64,000 nucleotides of DNA. It comes from Flectonema sp. DT1601. Its lineage: Eukaryota; Euglenozoa; Diplonemea; Diplonemida; Diplonemidae. Shown in pieces: positions 1-10,959 of this stretch. The notes below the pieces were generated by a model. It was not told the origin of the DNA. It was given only the letters and a program-made list of their open reading frames with translations, and searched no databases. The stretch's first letter is position 1. Every line of letters starts with the position of its first letter. The stretch covers positions 1,696,737 through 1,760,736 of the forward strand of contig OZ025783.1 of assembly GCA_964019425.1 (NCBI GenBank), in the 5' to 3' direction. A program made the position numbers and the translations under genes.

Positions 1-2
1 GT

Positions 3-986
3 TCGTCAACTTCGACATCACCTTCTCCGTCAAAACGTAAGAAGCCTACTTCAAAGCGAAGCACTACTGGAGTACATCTTCGCGTCAGTTCAAAAGATTT
101 CAAACCGCTCTTTGATAAACCACCAGGTGTGTACTTCTTGTTTATGAATTGAATTCAACTAATTGTTATTATTGATCACACGTGAGCTATGAGGACGACT
201 AGTATCCGAATTGAAGATGTAGTGTCTGTGTTTCATTAACCACTTGACTTTATAAATAACAAAAACAGAATCGAAATTGAATACATCAGAACCTCTTCCA
301 TTGACTCCAGAGAATCAGAAGTCGAGAAGGATGTCGATAACCCCTCCGAGTAAATCAGCAATGAGCAGCGAACGTCTGCAATCTTTGAAGAAAACTCGAA
401 AAGAAGAACACCGCGAGATGAGAGAACTGGGGGATGAGAAATTAGTATTCGCTGAAGCGACAAAAGAGTGCGCCCTTTGTAAGATTAACACTGATGATCA
501 ATCCAGGCTAGCTAACCTTGGAGAGCTTATGCAGGGGAAGCCACTGAAGGAACACCCAGAGATGATTAGAAAATGCGTCGTATGTATTTTATTCAAATAA
601 TCTAAGGGATTTCTTGTTATTAAAATACTAACAAGTTGTGGGTAAGTATTCTTTGTTGACTTTACATTAACCACACACAGGGGAGACGAAGCCGTCCCAT
701 TCCAGTCGGAGCTTTTGACGAAGTGATGTACTTCCATTGGCATTGTCTTCGTTATGCTGGGCTGTCTGTAGAACGTAAAAGGGATCTCTGCAGGCAATTA
801 ATGAACAGCACTTCAATAGATTGTGATGGATGTACTGAATCAGGGGCAACAGTCTGCTGTTCTGCTGAAGGATGCGAAAAGTATTATCACCTGCCCTGTG
901 CGCTGCTACTCCCAAACGTTTCTCTCAGCAATCGAAAGGGATTGTTGTTCTGCCCAGAGCACTCACAACAGAAGGAGGCGAAATAA
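3..986 (+). CDS. Extended PHD finger (ePHD) protein, 5' end outside window
   Basis: Three exons are visible: <3-126, 269-579 and 681-986, joined in one frame by introns 127-268 (GTGTGT...AACAG) and 580-680 (GTATGT...ACACAG). The protein has a basic Ser/Lys-rich N-terminal part, then a CALC pair, KCV, HWHC, CDGC, C-C-x4-C, a YHLPCA motif and a closing LFCPEH. That Cys/His order is the extended PHD (C2HC pre-PHD plus PHD) seen in chromatin proteins of the JADE/BRPF/PHF6 type, which bind histones or DNA. A nuclear chromatin role is inferred from the family. The true start lies left of the window. No bromodomain or PWWP follows; the gene stops (TAA) right after the zinc cluster. Confidence 0.8.
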
Positions 987-2190
987 GAATTCATCTTCCC
1001 GCTGATATTAATTTGATTATCAACAGATGTGAAGTTCAAGTGAGTCATCACTCGTCAGCAGTACTATCTCAGGTGTCAATCAAAGTCGTTTTATTATTTA
1101 GAGCTTTACGTGCTTAGAATATTTTATTTTATTTAGTTTCTGGTCTTTTCCATTTTTTGTTTTCTGTTTTTTTGGTAGTTCGGAATTCGTTTCTTTCGGT
1201 TGTGATATCGCAAGTGATATGCGTCAGTCATAACAGAGAGAAGTACTCGTCATCGATGAGGAGATGCATAACCACCTGAACGTCAAGAAACAGATTTCTT
1301 TTTTTAATTAGACTTACCAACTCTTTGGTCATAACTGAAGGGTAATTATTATTACTTTCAAGTATTGTTGTTTTCTTTGTTCTTTGTAACGGCGCAAACT
1401 AACGCTACGCACGGTGGCTAATCGGCCTCGTGGTAGGTAGTGGGTTGAGAGGATTTGGGCCCACACTGCATCTTGCCGATTGGGGTTTTCAGGAAATAAT
1501 AGTTCTCCCAGTTAATTCTTTCTGTCTCCTAAAAAGGCTTTTTTTCTCTACCCACTCCCCTTTCGTATGGAATTTTGTCTGCTGACATTTTTGCTGCTGG
1601 AAGTAGTGCCTTCCAAAAATACGGCGCAAAAACGAAGTTTACAATGTAAGAAAAAGAAGTAAAAGTGAAAGAAAACAAACAACCGACTGAAATAAAACAA
1701 AAAAAAGAAGAAACCGATGAGGGTGAGTAGAGTGCGGTAGTACGACTGGCTGTCTAACTTCGCGCTGTTTGAAAGTCGAATGAGAACTTGTAACCATCTG
1801 TCTACTTCTTGCTGTAGTCAGAGTTACTTGTGTAGTATTTCTTAAATCATCTTAGCGAGTTGATCTCTCTAACCATTTCAGAATACTTCAGCGCTGGATC
1901 TGTTGGTAGTTGGCGCTCATGATAGACTGATAACCCTTCTGTTAATATATTTTGGGTGATCTTTCCTACACCCATATTGTTGGCTACTTTGTTTGCAGTC
2001 ATTCAGAAGGGAGGCTTTCCCTTTCTAACACTTGAGGAAGTTCTCGAGTGCAGTTATTATTTTATTTGAACCAAAATACTACTTTTGGAGTCTGTCGTTT
2101 ATCTTCTTATTGCAGTAGTTTCCATAAATATGTTTTATGACGTGATTTGGTATGAAAACTGTGATTGTGTAGTTGATTTTCATTCACCAG
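987..2190. other. Intergenic stretch, no gene seen
   Basis: AT-rich DNA with homopolymer runs. No open frame here looks coding. Around 1398-1495 lies a GC-richer patch resembling the short tRNA-related repeats found further right. The 3' end (GATTTTCATTCACCAG, ending at 2190) looks like a splice acceptor for the next small gene. Confidence 0.5.
1398..1495 (-). repeat. Possible short tRNA-related interspersed repeat (weak copy)
   Basis: The stretch contains GCCGATTGGGGTTTTC preceded by a CACACTGCATCTT block, similar in order to the clearer copies near 31.7 and 34.0 kb (ACACAATCTCTGCGATTGGG). Similarity is patchy, so membership of the same family is only suggested. Confidence 0.25.
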
Positions 2191-2215
2191 ACACCTGATC
2201 ACAATATTCACAAGT

Positions 2216-2467
2216 ATGGGTTATCAGAATACAAATGGAAGTGGCTCGTGGTGTGTTAGGGTTCCTGCACTGCAGCGTATCAATCTACAATCTCTACCAG
2301 ACAATGATGATATCGAAACAATGTCACTGACGCCTGTCAACACGGCGAGAAAATGCTGCACTTTTGAATTGGATTACGGTGATGGCTGGACTGAGGAGTC
2401 GAAGTCACCAACTTCGAGTATTCCTGACACCCCTGTTGACCCTGGAGACTTGGTTAGCGACTTTTAA
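2216..2467 (+). CDS. Small hypothetical protein (83 aa)
   Basis: An ATG-to-TAA frame of 83 codons, 25 nt after a good acceptor-like TTTTCATTCACCAG. The protein is acidic, with a GDGW segment and a Ser/Thr/Pro-rich tail, and has balanced composition unlike translated AT-rich spacer. I recognise no domain. It could equally be one exon of a larger gene. The upstream acceptor and the strand, shared with all neighbours, support it. Confidence 0.45.
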   Translation: MGYQNTNGSGSWCVRVPALQRINLQSLPDNDDIETMSLTPVNTARKCCTFELDYGDGWTEESKSPTSSIPDTPVDPGDLVSDF

Positions 2468-4590
2468 GTACTTTTTATATTTTCGCCAATTTTCTGTTTT
2501 TACGCGTTTTCGTGAATTTTAGCCTTTTTCAGTCAGTTGGTTCCACTCTTTGCGGATATACTTTTACAGCTTCTACCTAAGTGTTGAAGTGGTTTGTTGT
2601 GCGCTACAATACCAATGTTGCCTTTAAATCATTTATTTGTGAATCTCAGTTCTGTTGTTTTGTTTCATTTATTGTTGGCTCTCTCTACTTTCGATAGTTT
2701 TCGTTGTATCTGTTGTACCAATCAGTTCAAAAATTAGCTGATCTAAGTACACTCCTCTGGAAGGACTTGGTTAACAAAACCCAAAAGTCTCCGGAAAACA
2801 TTCTAATGGTGTGTCTTAAGAGCAATTACTGGACATCGTTCACAGATTATTAAACGAAGTTGTTGATTTTAATAATCGTGAATGTGATGTTCGGTGGCCT
2901 TTCACTCTCCAGTTCCGTTTTTTTTTGTTTTTTTGTTTTTTGTTTTTTTCGCATTTAACAAGTAAAATCTCCTTTAGCTTTATCAGTTAAAGTCGGTTCA
3001 CGTTTCGTGCACAAACAAAACATCACAGTTGTTATATTACTGTTTTCTGTATAGTTTAAGATAAATCCAATTCTTTTTTTTTTTCCTTGTCAGGATTAAA
3101 CTATAATTCATCACCCACTTTAACTAATCTTTTGCGCTTTTCTGTCACTTCCCTTGAACAGGATGAACAGTACTAACCTAGACAAGTAGAATTGTCTAAG
3201 GATTGGATTGTTCACCCACTAACAGGGAACGTTATTTCATCAAAACACTTCATATCTCAGGCTTTCTGTTTCGTTGAACAACAACTAAATATTTATTCAT
3301 TTTATCATATTAGTCAGATTCGACTGGTATTTAGGTTCCTGAAATTTATTACTCGTCCAATTTCTTCAAGCGCTAATTTTTCGACGCTCTACGTGTGTTC
3401 GTATTGTTGTTTATTTATTAGTTTTATTTTTATCGTTTTTGCTTTCATTTTTTGTTTTAATGTATTCCTTCCTATTTTTTCAATTTCGTTCATTTTTATT
3501 CTTTATTTTCGTAGTTTGTTAAAGCTGGGCAAGGTGAGAAAGCTATTGCTGTCCTTTAATTTTGTAGAGGTGTTATATGGAACAGCAGAACAATTTTATT
3601 TAATGTTTTCACTATCTTATTTTTTTTCTCGAAATGTATTTTTTTAATAATCTCATTTTTCTAACTAACGTCAAATTTATGTACATACTCTTACCACCGT
3701 AGAGTAGGTATGAGGAACTGACGTTTTATCTGCTCAGCACCCCAATGATTAGTTTCTTTTCTTTTTTTCCGTCGATGGATTTGTGGAAATCGATAAAAAT
3801 TTAAAAACGATTTCTGGACGTTGACGAGGTTGGTACTCCAATCAACCTCATCTCTTCGTCATGATATATTCTTTACTCAGTCCAGACTTGGGCATCCGCA
3901 CAGAATTGGAAAGTAACAAATAAACAACTGTTTGTTATCCTCTCTCACCAAGAAATAAGCGAAGAAATACTTTCATTCAGCACAGTTTTCTTTTTTTTTG
4001 AAAGAGTGGTCACAAGAACCCATTTCTATTCGTAAGCTGGGCGGAAGGAAAGTTTGATTTCGTGATTTGTACAACAAGTACGCCTTTACAGGCGCTACTA
4101 ACACTCTGTTGAAGTAACAATAAAATGTTTTCATTTATTGATAATGCTGACCTTTCAGCGTCAAAGTCCAACTGAATAAATAGTTTTTTGTTTAACTTAA
4201 ATCAGTGGGCTTTCTCTGTCTATTCCCTCAATTCCTCTCCTGATGAATATCTGGACTATTTTATCGAAGTGTCGGATGGACCACATTGCCAGGTCCGATA
4301 AAGAATCTTCGGCTTGTAAAGTAGGAGAGCAAATAGCTAGAGAACTACCTCCCTTTAGAAATTGCCTTTCAGACAATTTCTTAAAAGAAATGTCGTACAC
4401 TTACACAAACAGAATTCCCTGCCCTTTGAAATGAAATAACACTTCTAATCATCGCAGGTTACTAATATTTAACTTCTTGTCAGGGAACTCAGCAATAAGA
4501 GCTCACTGTTGTGATCACAAGTGAGGTTGTGATGTTAGGAATGGAGAAGTCCTTGTGGAGTAAATCTATTTTAATTACTTTCCTCAACAG
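2468..4590. other. Intergenic stretch, no convincing gene
   Basis: Long AT-rich spacer with poly-T tracts. A 151-codon frame near 3192-3647 begins with TTG and translates to a Phe/Ile/Ser-rich string typical of AT-rich noncoding DNA. Frames of about 65 codons on both strands at 4197-4434 have better composition but no recognisable content. The end of the interval (TTACTTTCCTCAACAG) is acceptor-like for the next gene. Confidence 0.45.
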
Positions 4591-4606
4591 CCATTTACAC
4601 AACAAC

Positions 4607-6145
4607 ATGACAATTTTATTTGTAGTCGCAGCGACCATCGCTGATGTGATCATTGGTGGAGAATCGCGCCTCACTCTCCACAACACGGAAATCGTAGCGG
4701 GTAAATGGATTGATGATGAGTCCTGGTATTGGTCAGGGAATGGTGTGAGGGGTTGCTTTGGAACCGAACCGTACTCGCAGGAGAATTGCAAACTGCGGGT
4801 TCGATTTGTAGGAGCGAATATAAAAATATTTGGAGATCTCAACGGAAAGGGAATCAGAACACATTTCTATATAAACGACGCCGAAGTTTACTCAGCGAAG
4901 ATCGATGGAAATGACATCGCGAAAAAGAATTTATACTTCACAACAAATGTGAGGGCAGACGAGATATTCGAAGAACAGATCCTCGATATTACCATCGCTT
5001 CAGACTACACACAGTCTTGGTCAATGCAATCAGATTTGAGGTATCAAAACTACGTCTCAATCTCACACGTTGTTGTTGACTCACGCTATTGGTACCCACC
5101 GGAAGCTTTTAATTTATTTATTAATGAGAGAGGCTTACAGAGTGCCATGCTAACCCGGGTTCCATTTTCGGCGGCCGAGGTCATCACAACCGGACTGGGT
5201 GATTCCCGAGGACAGGTATTCCTCGACGACCTGTTTTACAGCTACCTCACTTCAGGACTATCAACTTCGGTAAGTACTGAGCAGCCTTCTCATTCTCTCG
5301 AAATAGTTTTCGCATCTCATCAAAACTTTACTCAAATTGTTAAAGGCGCCTACGTATCACCTGCGAAGTCTGGCGCTGCTTTTTCCGTTAATTTTGGTAG
5401 CACTAAATCAGTTGCGTACGATGGTGTTTGGTATCGCAGCGATCCTTCTCAAAATTCTAAGAGTGACTTTTTAAATAGCGGAGAAAGGTTTGTAACGTAC
5501 TACAGACCCTCATATGATACCCTCTGGGGTGATGATCACCTCTCTGAATTGATGACCACTTGGAAGGAATCACGTGAGGGGGAGGAGTTGGTTATTCCTT
5601 TGGAAGTTAAACCTGGAGGGAGGTATTTATTACATCTGACGTTGGGTATTAATTTGGAAACTTCCGTTTCCGAAGAAAATGAATATTTTAATATCAACGT
5701 TCCCTCTAACGACACTGAGAGCGAACTTCGGTTTTTCCACAAATCGAAGCTCACGAAAGCCAGTCAGACCCGTTGTACAATTCCTGTTGCTGCTCGTTAC
5801 TTTGCTGAGGTATCACAAACTGACTTGACCGTTGCGAATGTCGGCAGCTTTCCGACAACCAGATTCGACCCATTCATCGGATCGTATTGCAAGTCAGGTT
5901 GTCATAGTAACTGGAGGGTTAAATATTTCTGTTCTCCCATCGTGACGCTCTCTGTTGGAGAAGATGTTCTCCTCAACGAATTTGAATTGAGCCGCTTCAC
6001 TGGAGGACTGCACGTTCCCATTTCAATTTATAAAATTATTGAAATCCCTTCTTTTAAATTCTCAACTCAGATTTCGATAACTCCGCAACCCGGACATGTG
6101 GCCTCCATATTCGGATTATCTCTGAGGGAGATTGGAGGGAAATAA
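4607..6145 (+). CDS. Secreted beta-rich protein, possibly carbohydrate-binding
   Basis: The frame is open from 4511, but I choose the ATG at 4607: it lies 16 nt after the acceptor-like CTTTCCTCAACAG and begins a clean signal peptide (MTILFVVAATIADV). The mature protein (about 512 codons in all) is rich in Tyr, Asn and alternating hydrophobic residues, as in beta-sandwich lectin or galactose-binding-like modules. The first ~160 residues look like one module (GKWIDDESWYWSG, NCKLRVRF). A later part (WGDDHLS, GGRYLLHLTLG) faintly recalls malectin. A Cys cluster (YCKSGCHSN) lies near the C-terminus. There is no membrane anchor. It sits 240 bp upstream of another extracellular protein. The family assignment is a guess; that it is a secreted protein is well supported. 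Confidence 0.75.
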   Translation: MTILFVVAATIADVIIGGESRLTLHNTEIVAGKWIDDESWYWSGNGVRGCFGTEPYSQENCKLRVRFVGANIKIFGDLNGKGIRTHFYINDAEVYSAKIDGNDIAKKNLYFTTNVRADEIFEEQILDITIASDYTQSWSMQSDLRYQNYVSISHVVVDSRYWYPPEAFNLFINERGLQSAMLTRVPFSAAEVITTGLGDSRGQVFLDDLFYSYLTSGLSTSVSTEQPSHSLEIVFASHQNFTQIVKGAYVSPAKSGAAFSVNFGSTKSVAYDGVWYRSDPSQNSKSDFLNSGERFVTYYRPSYDTLWGDDHLSELMTTWKESREGEELVIPLEVKPGGRYLLHLTLGINLETSVSEENEYFNINVPSNDTESELRFFHKSKLTKASQTRCTIPVAARYFAEVSQTDLTVANVGSFPTTRFDPFIGSYCKSGCHSNWRVKYFCSPIVTLSVGEDVLLNEFELSRFTGGLHVPISIYKIIEIPSFKFSTQISITPQPGHVASIFGLSLREIGGK

Positions 6146-6384
6146 TTTCGTCTGACTTATCTGCTCAGAAATATCTTCTTGTCATTCTTCGCTATTTTAC
6201 AAGCATCCATTTCATGTTATTTGTTTTTGCTAGTCTAGTTTTGTTCCTCAGCAATCTACTGGGACCTTGTCGTTTATATAATTTAATTATTCAACAGACT
6301 TACTGAAATCAGTGAGGAGCTGTTGTTGTTAAGTTGTCGTCATTCGTAGTGAATCTTAAAGTTCATTCATCTCAGCGGCAAAAT

Positions 6385-9300
6385 ATGTTGTCAGCGGTGG
6401 CAATATTACTGAGCGCTGGGGTGGGAGTGGTGCCGCCAACAGTGACGTTAAACCCGAATCCAGTTGTTGTGGATATGAACAGCGGGTCGCATTCATTTAG
6501 TAATTTCTTAACGGGTGACGGTTTAGATTTACCACTAGGCGGAGACACATGTTGCGTTGCTACCGTCATTTCGAATGGAGCTACGCCACCCGTGGCGGAT
6601 ACAAATGACGGATGTGGTGTACCAAAGCCTTCTCTTTTCTCTTCACAGCCTTCGATAGCTGGAGGTACTTTATCATTTACAATAAATAACGACTTGTGGG
6701 GAACTAAACAATTTAGTGTAATCGCAGTGGACTCATTGGGAGACATAAAAACATTATCGCTGACGATTATTATTCGACTGTCTAATAACTACCCCCCGAC
6801 ATACACACTTCGTAACGTTCCGACAGTTGAGATCTACGAGGATTCCTTCGGAGATGTTTTGATGGGTGATAAGGCAGAATGCCGATCACCTCTACGGGCA
6901 CAAGGCAGGGCGTGTCAAGGAGAGAGACCTCGTGAATTGCGTATCCACGATTGGGTGGAAACCTTCGATTTAGGAGGTCAGTGGGAGAATCAACAGCAAA
7001 CAATGAAATGGATTCTAAAACCAGAACGTGGAGAGTATTTCGTTGCCCCTGCAGATTGTCAGCCGACTGACTACCCCTGTCCTCAAAACCCAACAATTGA
7101 TGACGGTGTTTGTCCATTTACTGATGAAATGCGTTATCTTCGTATGACATTAGAACCCCACGCAGTTGGAACAACTGGTATGCAGGTTTATTGTCAGGAT
7201 GCAGGGCTACCAGGTCCAATGGACAACTGCCCAGAAACATTTTTTCAAATTCGGATACTGGCTGTGAACGATCCACCAGACGCATGCCCACTGCTAAATA
7301 ATTTCCAACACATCGAATGTGCTGAAGTAGGCGGCTGTATACTCGACTTGCGTTGGTTGGCGTACATCAATCCAGGTGGTGGTGTCGATGAGTCGAATCA
7401 GAAATTAGTTTCTGACTGCACGTGGGGACCTCGTGGTGCTAACGCTGGAGCAACAGAAGTCGAATTGTTTTCAACAACTCCTCAGCTCGATGTTCAGAAT
7501 GGAGAGCTCCATGTCACTTTAAAGGAATACGCGCAAGGCACTGGTTGGGTCACTTGTTCTCTTACTGATGACGGAGGTGTCGGACCTGCTTTGCAAGCGA
7601 ATGGAGATCCTTGCGATATGGACACTTGGTCTTTTACTCTTAATTTTGATATTACTCCCATCAATAACGCTCCGCTATTCGATGTTGGTACTGCAACAAA
7701 CGGAGGAGATATTTCTGTTGAAGAAGATTATGGTCCTCATGAAGTTCTGGGTTGGGCAACTAAAGTGAGCCCTTCTGGAGATCCTCATGAAAGAGATCAA
7801 CCGCTACGATTCGAGTGCACTGCGGAAGACACTTCGCTGTTTGTACAGCAGCCAACAGTTTCAGTGAATGCAAACAGTGAGGGCGACTTGACATTTGAAG
7901 CTGCTCCAAATGTTTTTGGAACCGTCAGAGTTACCTGCGAACTCATCGACGTCGATACGCTCTGCAACGCCCCTCACGACTGCCGCACAGAAAGGACTTT
8001 CAAAATCGACATCTCTCCAGTTAACGACAGGCCTTCTTTAACATTTAAGAACAATCCTGTTGAGGTAGTTCAGGGAACTAATGTCGATCTAAAGGGGGCA
8101 GCTATTCCATACCCAGGAGCTGATAATGAATTGGATCAGACGTTTACATACACAGTGAGAACACCTGGTAATGCAACTAACTTGTTTGTATCAACTCCTC
8201 AGATATTACCTGACGGCAATCTTCAATTTGTTACTGCGAGTGATCAGATTGGAAGTGTTACAGTCGAAGTGGTTGTTGTCGATTCTGGAGGGCAGCCGAA
8301 TGACACGTCTTTACCTCAATATCTCACAATTAATGTTGGTGCTGTTAATCACGCTCCTTCATTCATCCTTTCAACACACGATATTGTTGCTGACAACAAG
8401 GCTGGTGTTGTTACATTGGAGTCCTTTGCTACTAATATTAAGGCTGGGATTGCTGATTACGAAAACCAGATGTCTGTTTCCTTTCAAATTACTCCACAGA
8501 ATCCGATTGAGGCAGCAAATTTATTCACTGAGCTTCCTGAGATATCTCCTGACGGTACGTTGAAATTTGCACCAAAATTGGGAACAACAGGGGTTACGGT
8601 GTTTTCTGCTATTTTGGTAGACTCCGGACCGTTTTGTTCAGCGACGGAACTTCTTTCGGGATGTTTACACGAAAATACTTCACCGCCGATTGAATTTGTG
8701 ATTCAAGTTGGTGATGAACCACCACTTCGATTCACTCCAGGGATGACTATTTCTGTACAAGAGGATTCTGATATTTATAATGAGACGAACTGGGCTATCG
8801 GAATTGTTAACCAAACTGGGTTTCCAGCTTTCTTTGAGAGCAGTGGGTATCACGAGTCTAAGTTCTCTGTCCCTCCAGCAATTAGATACGGCGATGGGAT
8901 GATTTCATTTCAGCCTGGGCCGGATGTGACTGGAACTTTTGAAGTGAAGTTTTGTTTGAAAGTTTTAAACTCAACAACACTCATCAATTGTAAGTATTCT
9001 AAAATAGTAGTCGAGCCAGTTAATGATCGACCGTACTTCGAACTGCGTCAGGACGAAGTGTTTGTAACTGAAGGGTCGGGAGTCACAGCTATCGGTGAAT
9101 TGCTAACGGCACTTACTGCTGGACCTTTAGAAGAAGATGTTCAGCAAACAGTTTCACTGTCGGTAGCGATGTTGGGAAGTTGTTCGTTCATCACTGGAGG
9201 TGTTGACATTGACCAAATCGGTGAAATTATTATAATCGTTAATGAAGACAGTACTGATAACTCCTGTGGGATTAACATCACTGCGACTGACTCTCTTGGT

Positions 9301-10959
9301 TTGGCGTTCAGTAGAACTTTGATTGTTAACCTTCAAACTGTAAACAACATTCCGACATTCATTCCCGGCTCTAGTTTAGTGTGGAGATCTAGTCATGGGA
9401 TGTTTATTGATACTTGGGCAAGAAATATTTCAGCTGGCTTTACTGAGTCGAATCAAAATATTACTTTTGAACTCACTTTTGACAGGACGAAGTCTCAGTT
9501 ACTGAGTTCTATGTTTGAGATCCTTCCGACGATCGATTCGAAGACGGGAGTGTTGACATTTAAACCAAAAGCTAATCAGTTTGGGATCGAAAAAACGAGA
9601 ATTTTTGTGAAACTGAATGACGCCGGCGTTCCTCCACAATCATCTCCAACCTCGGAGTTTACGATAACAATATTAGACAGCGTTGTGTATCTGACTCCAA
9701 GTTTCGATATTCTTCAAGGTGATATCATTCAAGTAGATGAAGATTCGGGTTTGAAAGTAATATCCGAATGGTGTCAGTTGGTGAACTCGACTTTCAATTT
9801 TGCGAACTATCCTCACACAGTAACAGTGACAGTGACATCTGGACTTGGAATTTTACAAAACGAAAAGTTAACCTTCCCACAGATTGACCCTACTACCACT
9901 AACCCAACTGTCAATGGAACACTTGCTTTTGAAACCAAAAAAGATCTGAATGGAGAAGTGACACTCGATTTCATTTTCGATGATGGGATTACTCAAATCC
10001 AAAGAAGTGCACTCATAATTATCCATCCTGTTAATGATAAGCCTTCTTTTAGTATCAATTCTAAGGACTACCTTCTTCACTACCAGTCTGGTGTAGAACC
10101 TGAACAGATAATTAATTTCTTTGCGAAAGAAATTACTGCCGGCCCCGGAGAGGATTCAACGCAAAGGAATTCACTGAATTTCAGAGTTGATGTACCTGCG
10201 AACAGAAATATATTTTCATATGCAACTCCAGGTGCGGAGCCGAGAATGACGAGTGATGGAACCCTTCGCTTCACTCTCTCAGGAACTACTGGCGCTTCAC
10301 AAATTCGAGCTGTCTTAAATGATGGAGTAGAAGACAGCGATGAGATTGTATTTTTTGTTGCCGTTTCACAAAAGGTTACGAAGCTTAGTGCGCGGGTTGC
10401 CAGCTCACTTCACGCAGACTCGGTGGCTTTTCGAAAGGCTCTAGCAAGGGACCTCGGAATCTCTCTTTACAGAATTGCTGTTCACAGTTGGGATGAGTCG
10501 AGTCCCGGATTTGCTAACGTCGTATTTTCAATCGTTGATCCAGACTCAGGTGAGCTGGCAGCTAATACGGCTGCAGAGACTACTTCTCTTATTTTAGCAT
10601 CTCCACCTTCTCGATTTCAGAACATTGGAGCATACAATATCACAGCACCACCCGACTTCGTTCCTACAGCACCGCAACCGCGAACCACACCGGGCAGTAG
10701 TAGTGGCTCCGTTCCTTCCAACACTGGAGGTGGTGGCAGCGACAACAAAAAGACGATCGTCATCGTCTGCGTGTCAGTTCTCGCTGCGGCTTTTATCGCT
10801 GGAGGTATTTACTATTGGAAGAGTCTTCAAAGTAAAAAGAGTGAAACTATTAAAACACAACCGGGAGAAGTTGGCGAGGGAAGCATGCGAGGCCTTCAAT
10901 CACAAGAAATCTCCGACAACCCGATTAGCGAAGAGTTTCCGAGGGATGGTCAGCAGTAG
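6385..10959 (+). CDS. Large cadherin-like single-pass membrane protein (1524 aa)
   Basis: The start is the ATG at 6385, ten nt after TTCATTCATCTCAG, giving a signal peptide (MLSAVAILLSAGVGV). At least seven repeats follow, each ending in a VNDxP/F-type linker (VNDPPD, INNAPLF, VNDRPSL, VNHAPSF, VNDRPYF, VNNIPTF, VNDKPSF). This is the boundary motif of cadherin-like and related Ig-fold tandem domains. A Ser/Thr/Pro/Gly stalk leads to a transmembrane helix (IVIVCVSVLAAAFIAGGIYY, about residues 1455-1478) and a cytoplasmic tail of roughly 46 residues. Known relatives act in cell-surface adhesion or as flagellar or matrix surface proteins; the actual ligand cannot be told. The frame is intron-free over 4.5 kb. 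Its neighbour upstream is also secreted. Confidence 0.85.
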   Translation: MLSAVAILLSAGVGVVPPTVTLNPNPVVVDMNSGSHSFSNFLTGDGLDLPLGGDTCCVATVISNGATPPVADTNDGCGVPKPSLFSSQPSIAGGTLSFTINNDLWGTKQFSVIAVDSLGDIKTLSLTIIIRLSNNYPPTYTLRNVPTVEIYEDSFGDVLMGDKAECRSPLRAQGRACQGERPRELRIHDWVETFDLGGQWENQQQTMKWILKPERGEYFVAPADCQPTDYPCPQNPTIDDGVCPFTDEMRYLRMTLEPHAVGTTGMQVYCQDAGLPGPMDNCPETFFQIRILAVNDPPDACPLLNNFQHIECAEVGGCILDLRWLAYINPGGGVDESNQKLVSDCTWGPRGANAGATEVELFSTTPQLDVQNGELHVTLKEYAQGTGWVTCSLTDDGGVGPALQANGDPCDMDTWSFTLNFDITPINNAPLFDVGTATNGGDISVEEDYGPHEVLGWATKVSPSGDPHERDQPLRFECTAEDTSLFVQQPTVSVNANSEGDLTFEAAPNVFGTVRVTCELIDVDTLCNAPHDCRTERTFKIDISPVNDRPSLTFKNNPVEVVQGTNVDLKGAAIPYPGADNELDQTFTYTVRTPGNATNLFVSTPQILPDGNLQFVTASDQIGSVTVEVVVVDSGGQPNDTSLPQYLTINVGAVNHAPSFILSTHDIVADNKAGVVTLESFATNIKAGIADYENQMSVSFQITPQNPIEAANLFTELPEISPDGTLKFAPKLGTTGVTVFSAILVDSGPFCSATELLSGCLHENTSPPIEFVIQVGDEPPLRFTPGMTISVQEDSDIYNETNWAIGIVNQTGFPAFFESSGYHESKFSVPPAIRYGDGMISFQPGPDVTGTFEVKFCLKVLNSTTLINCKYSKIVVEPVNDRPYFELRQDEVFVTEGSGVTAIGELLTALTAGPLEEDVQQTVSLSVAMLGSCSFITGGVDIDQIGEIIIIVNEDSTDNSCGINITATDSLGLAFSRTLIVNLQTVNNIPTFIPGSSLVWRSSHGMFIDTWARNISAGFTESNQNITFELTFDRTKSQLLSSMFEILPTIDSKTGVLTFKPKANQFGIEKTRIFVKLNDAGVPPQSSPTSEFTITILDSVVYLTPSFDILQGDIIQVDEDSGLKVISEWCQLVNSTFNFANYPHTVTVTVTSGLGILQNEKLTFPQIDPTTTNPTVNGTLAFETKKDLNGEVTLDFIFDDGITQIQRSALIIIHPVNDKPSFSINSKDYLLHYQSGVEPEQIINFFAKEITAGPGEDSTQRNSLNFRVDVPANRNIFSYATPGAEPRMTSDGTLRFTLSGTTGASQIRAVLNDGVEDSDEIVFFVAVSQKVTKLSARVASSLHADSVAFRKALARDLGISLYRIAVHSWDESSPGFANVVFSIVDPDSGELAANTAAETTSLILASPPSRFQNIGAYNITAPPDFVPTAPQPRTTPGSSSGSVPSNTGGGGSDNKKTIVIVCVSVLAAAFIAGGIYYWKSLQSKKSETIKTQPGEVGEGSMRGLQSQEISDNPISEEFPRDGQQ

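Noticed and set aside
3192-3647. 151-codon frame
   Set aside because: Begins with TTG and is Phe/Ile/Ser-rich as expected from AT-rich spacer; no domain.
4197-4434. Overlapping 63- and 67-codon frames on both strands
   Set aside because: Composition is fair but nothing recognisable, and the strands contradict each other; could be an exon but not supported.
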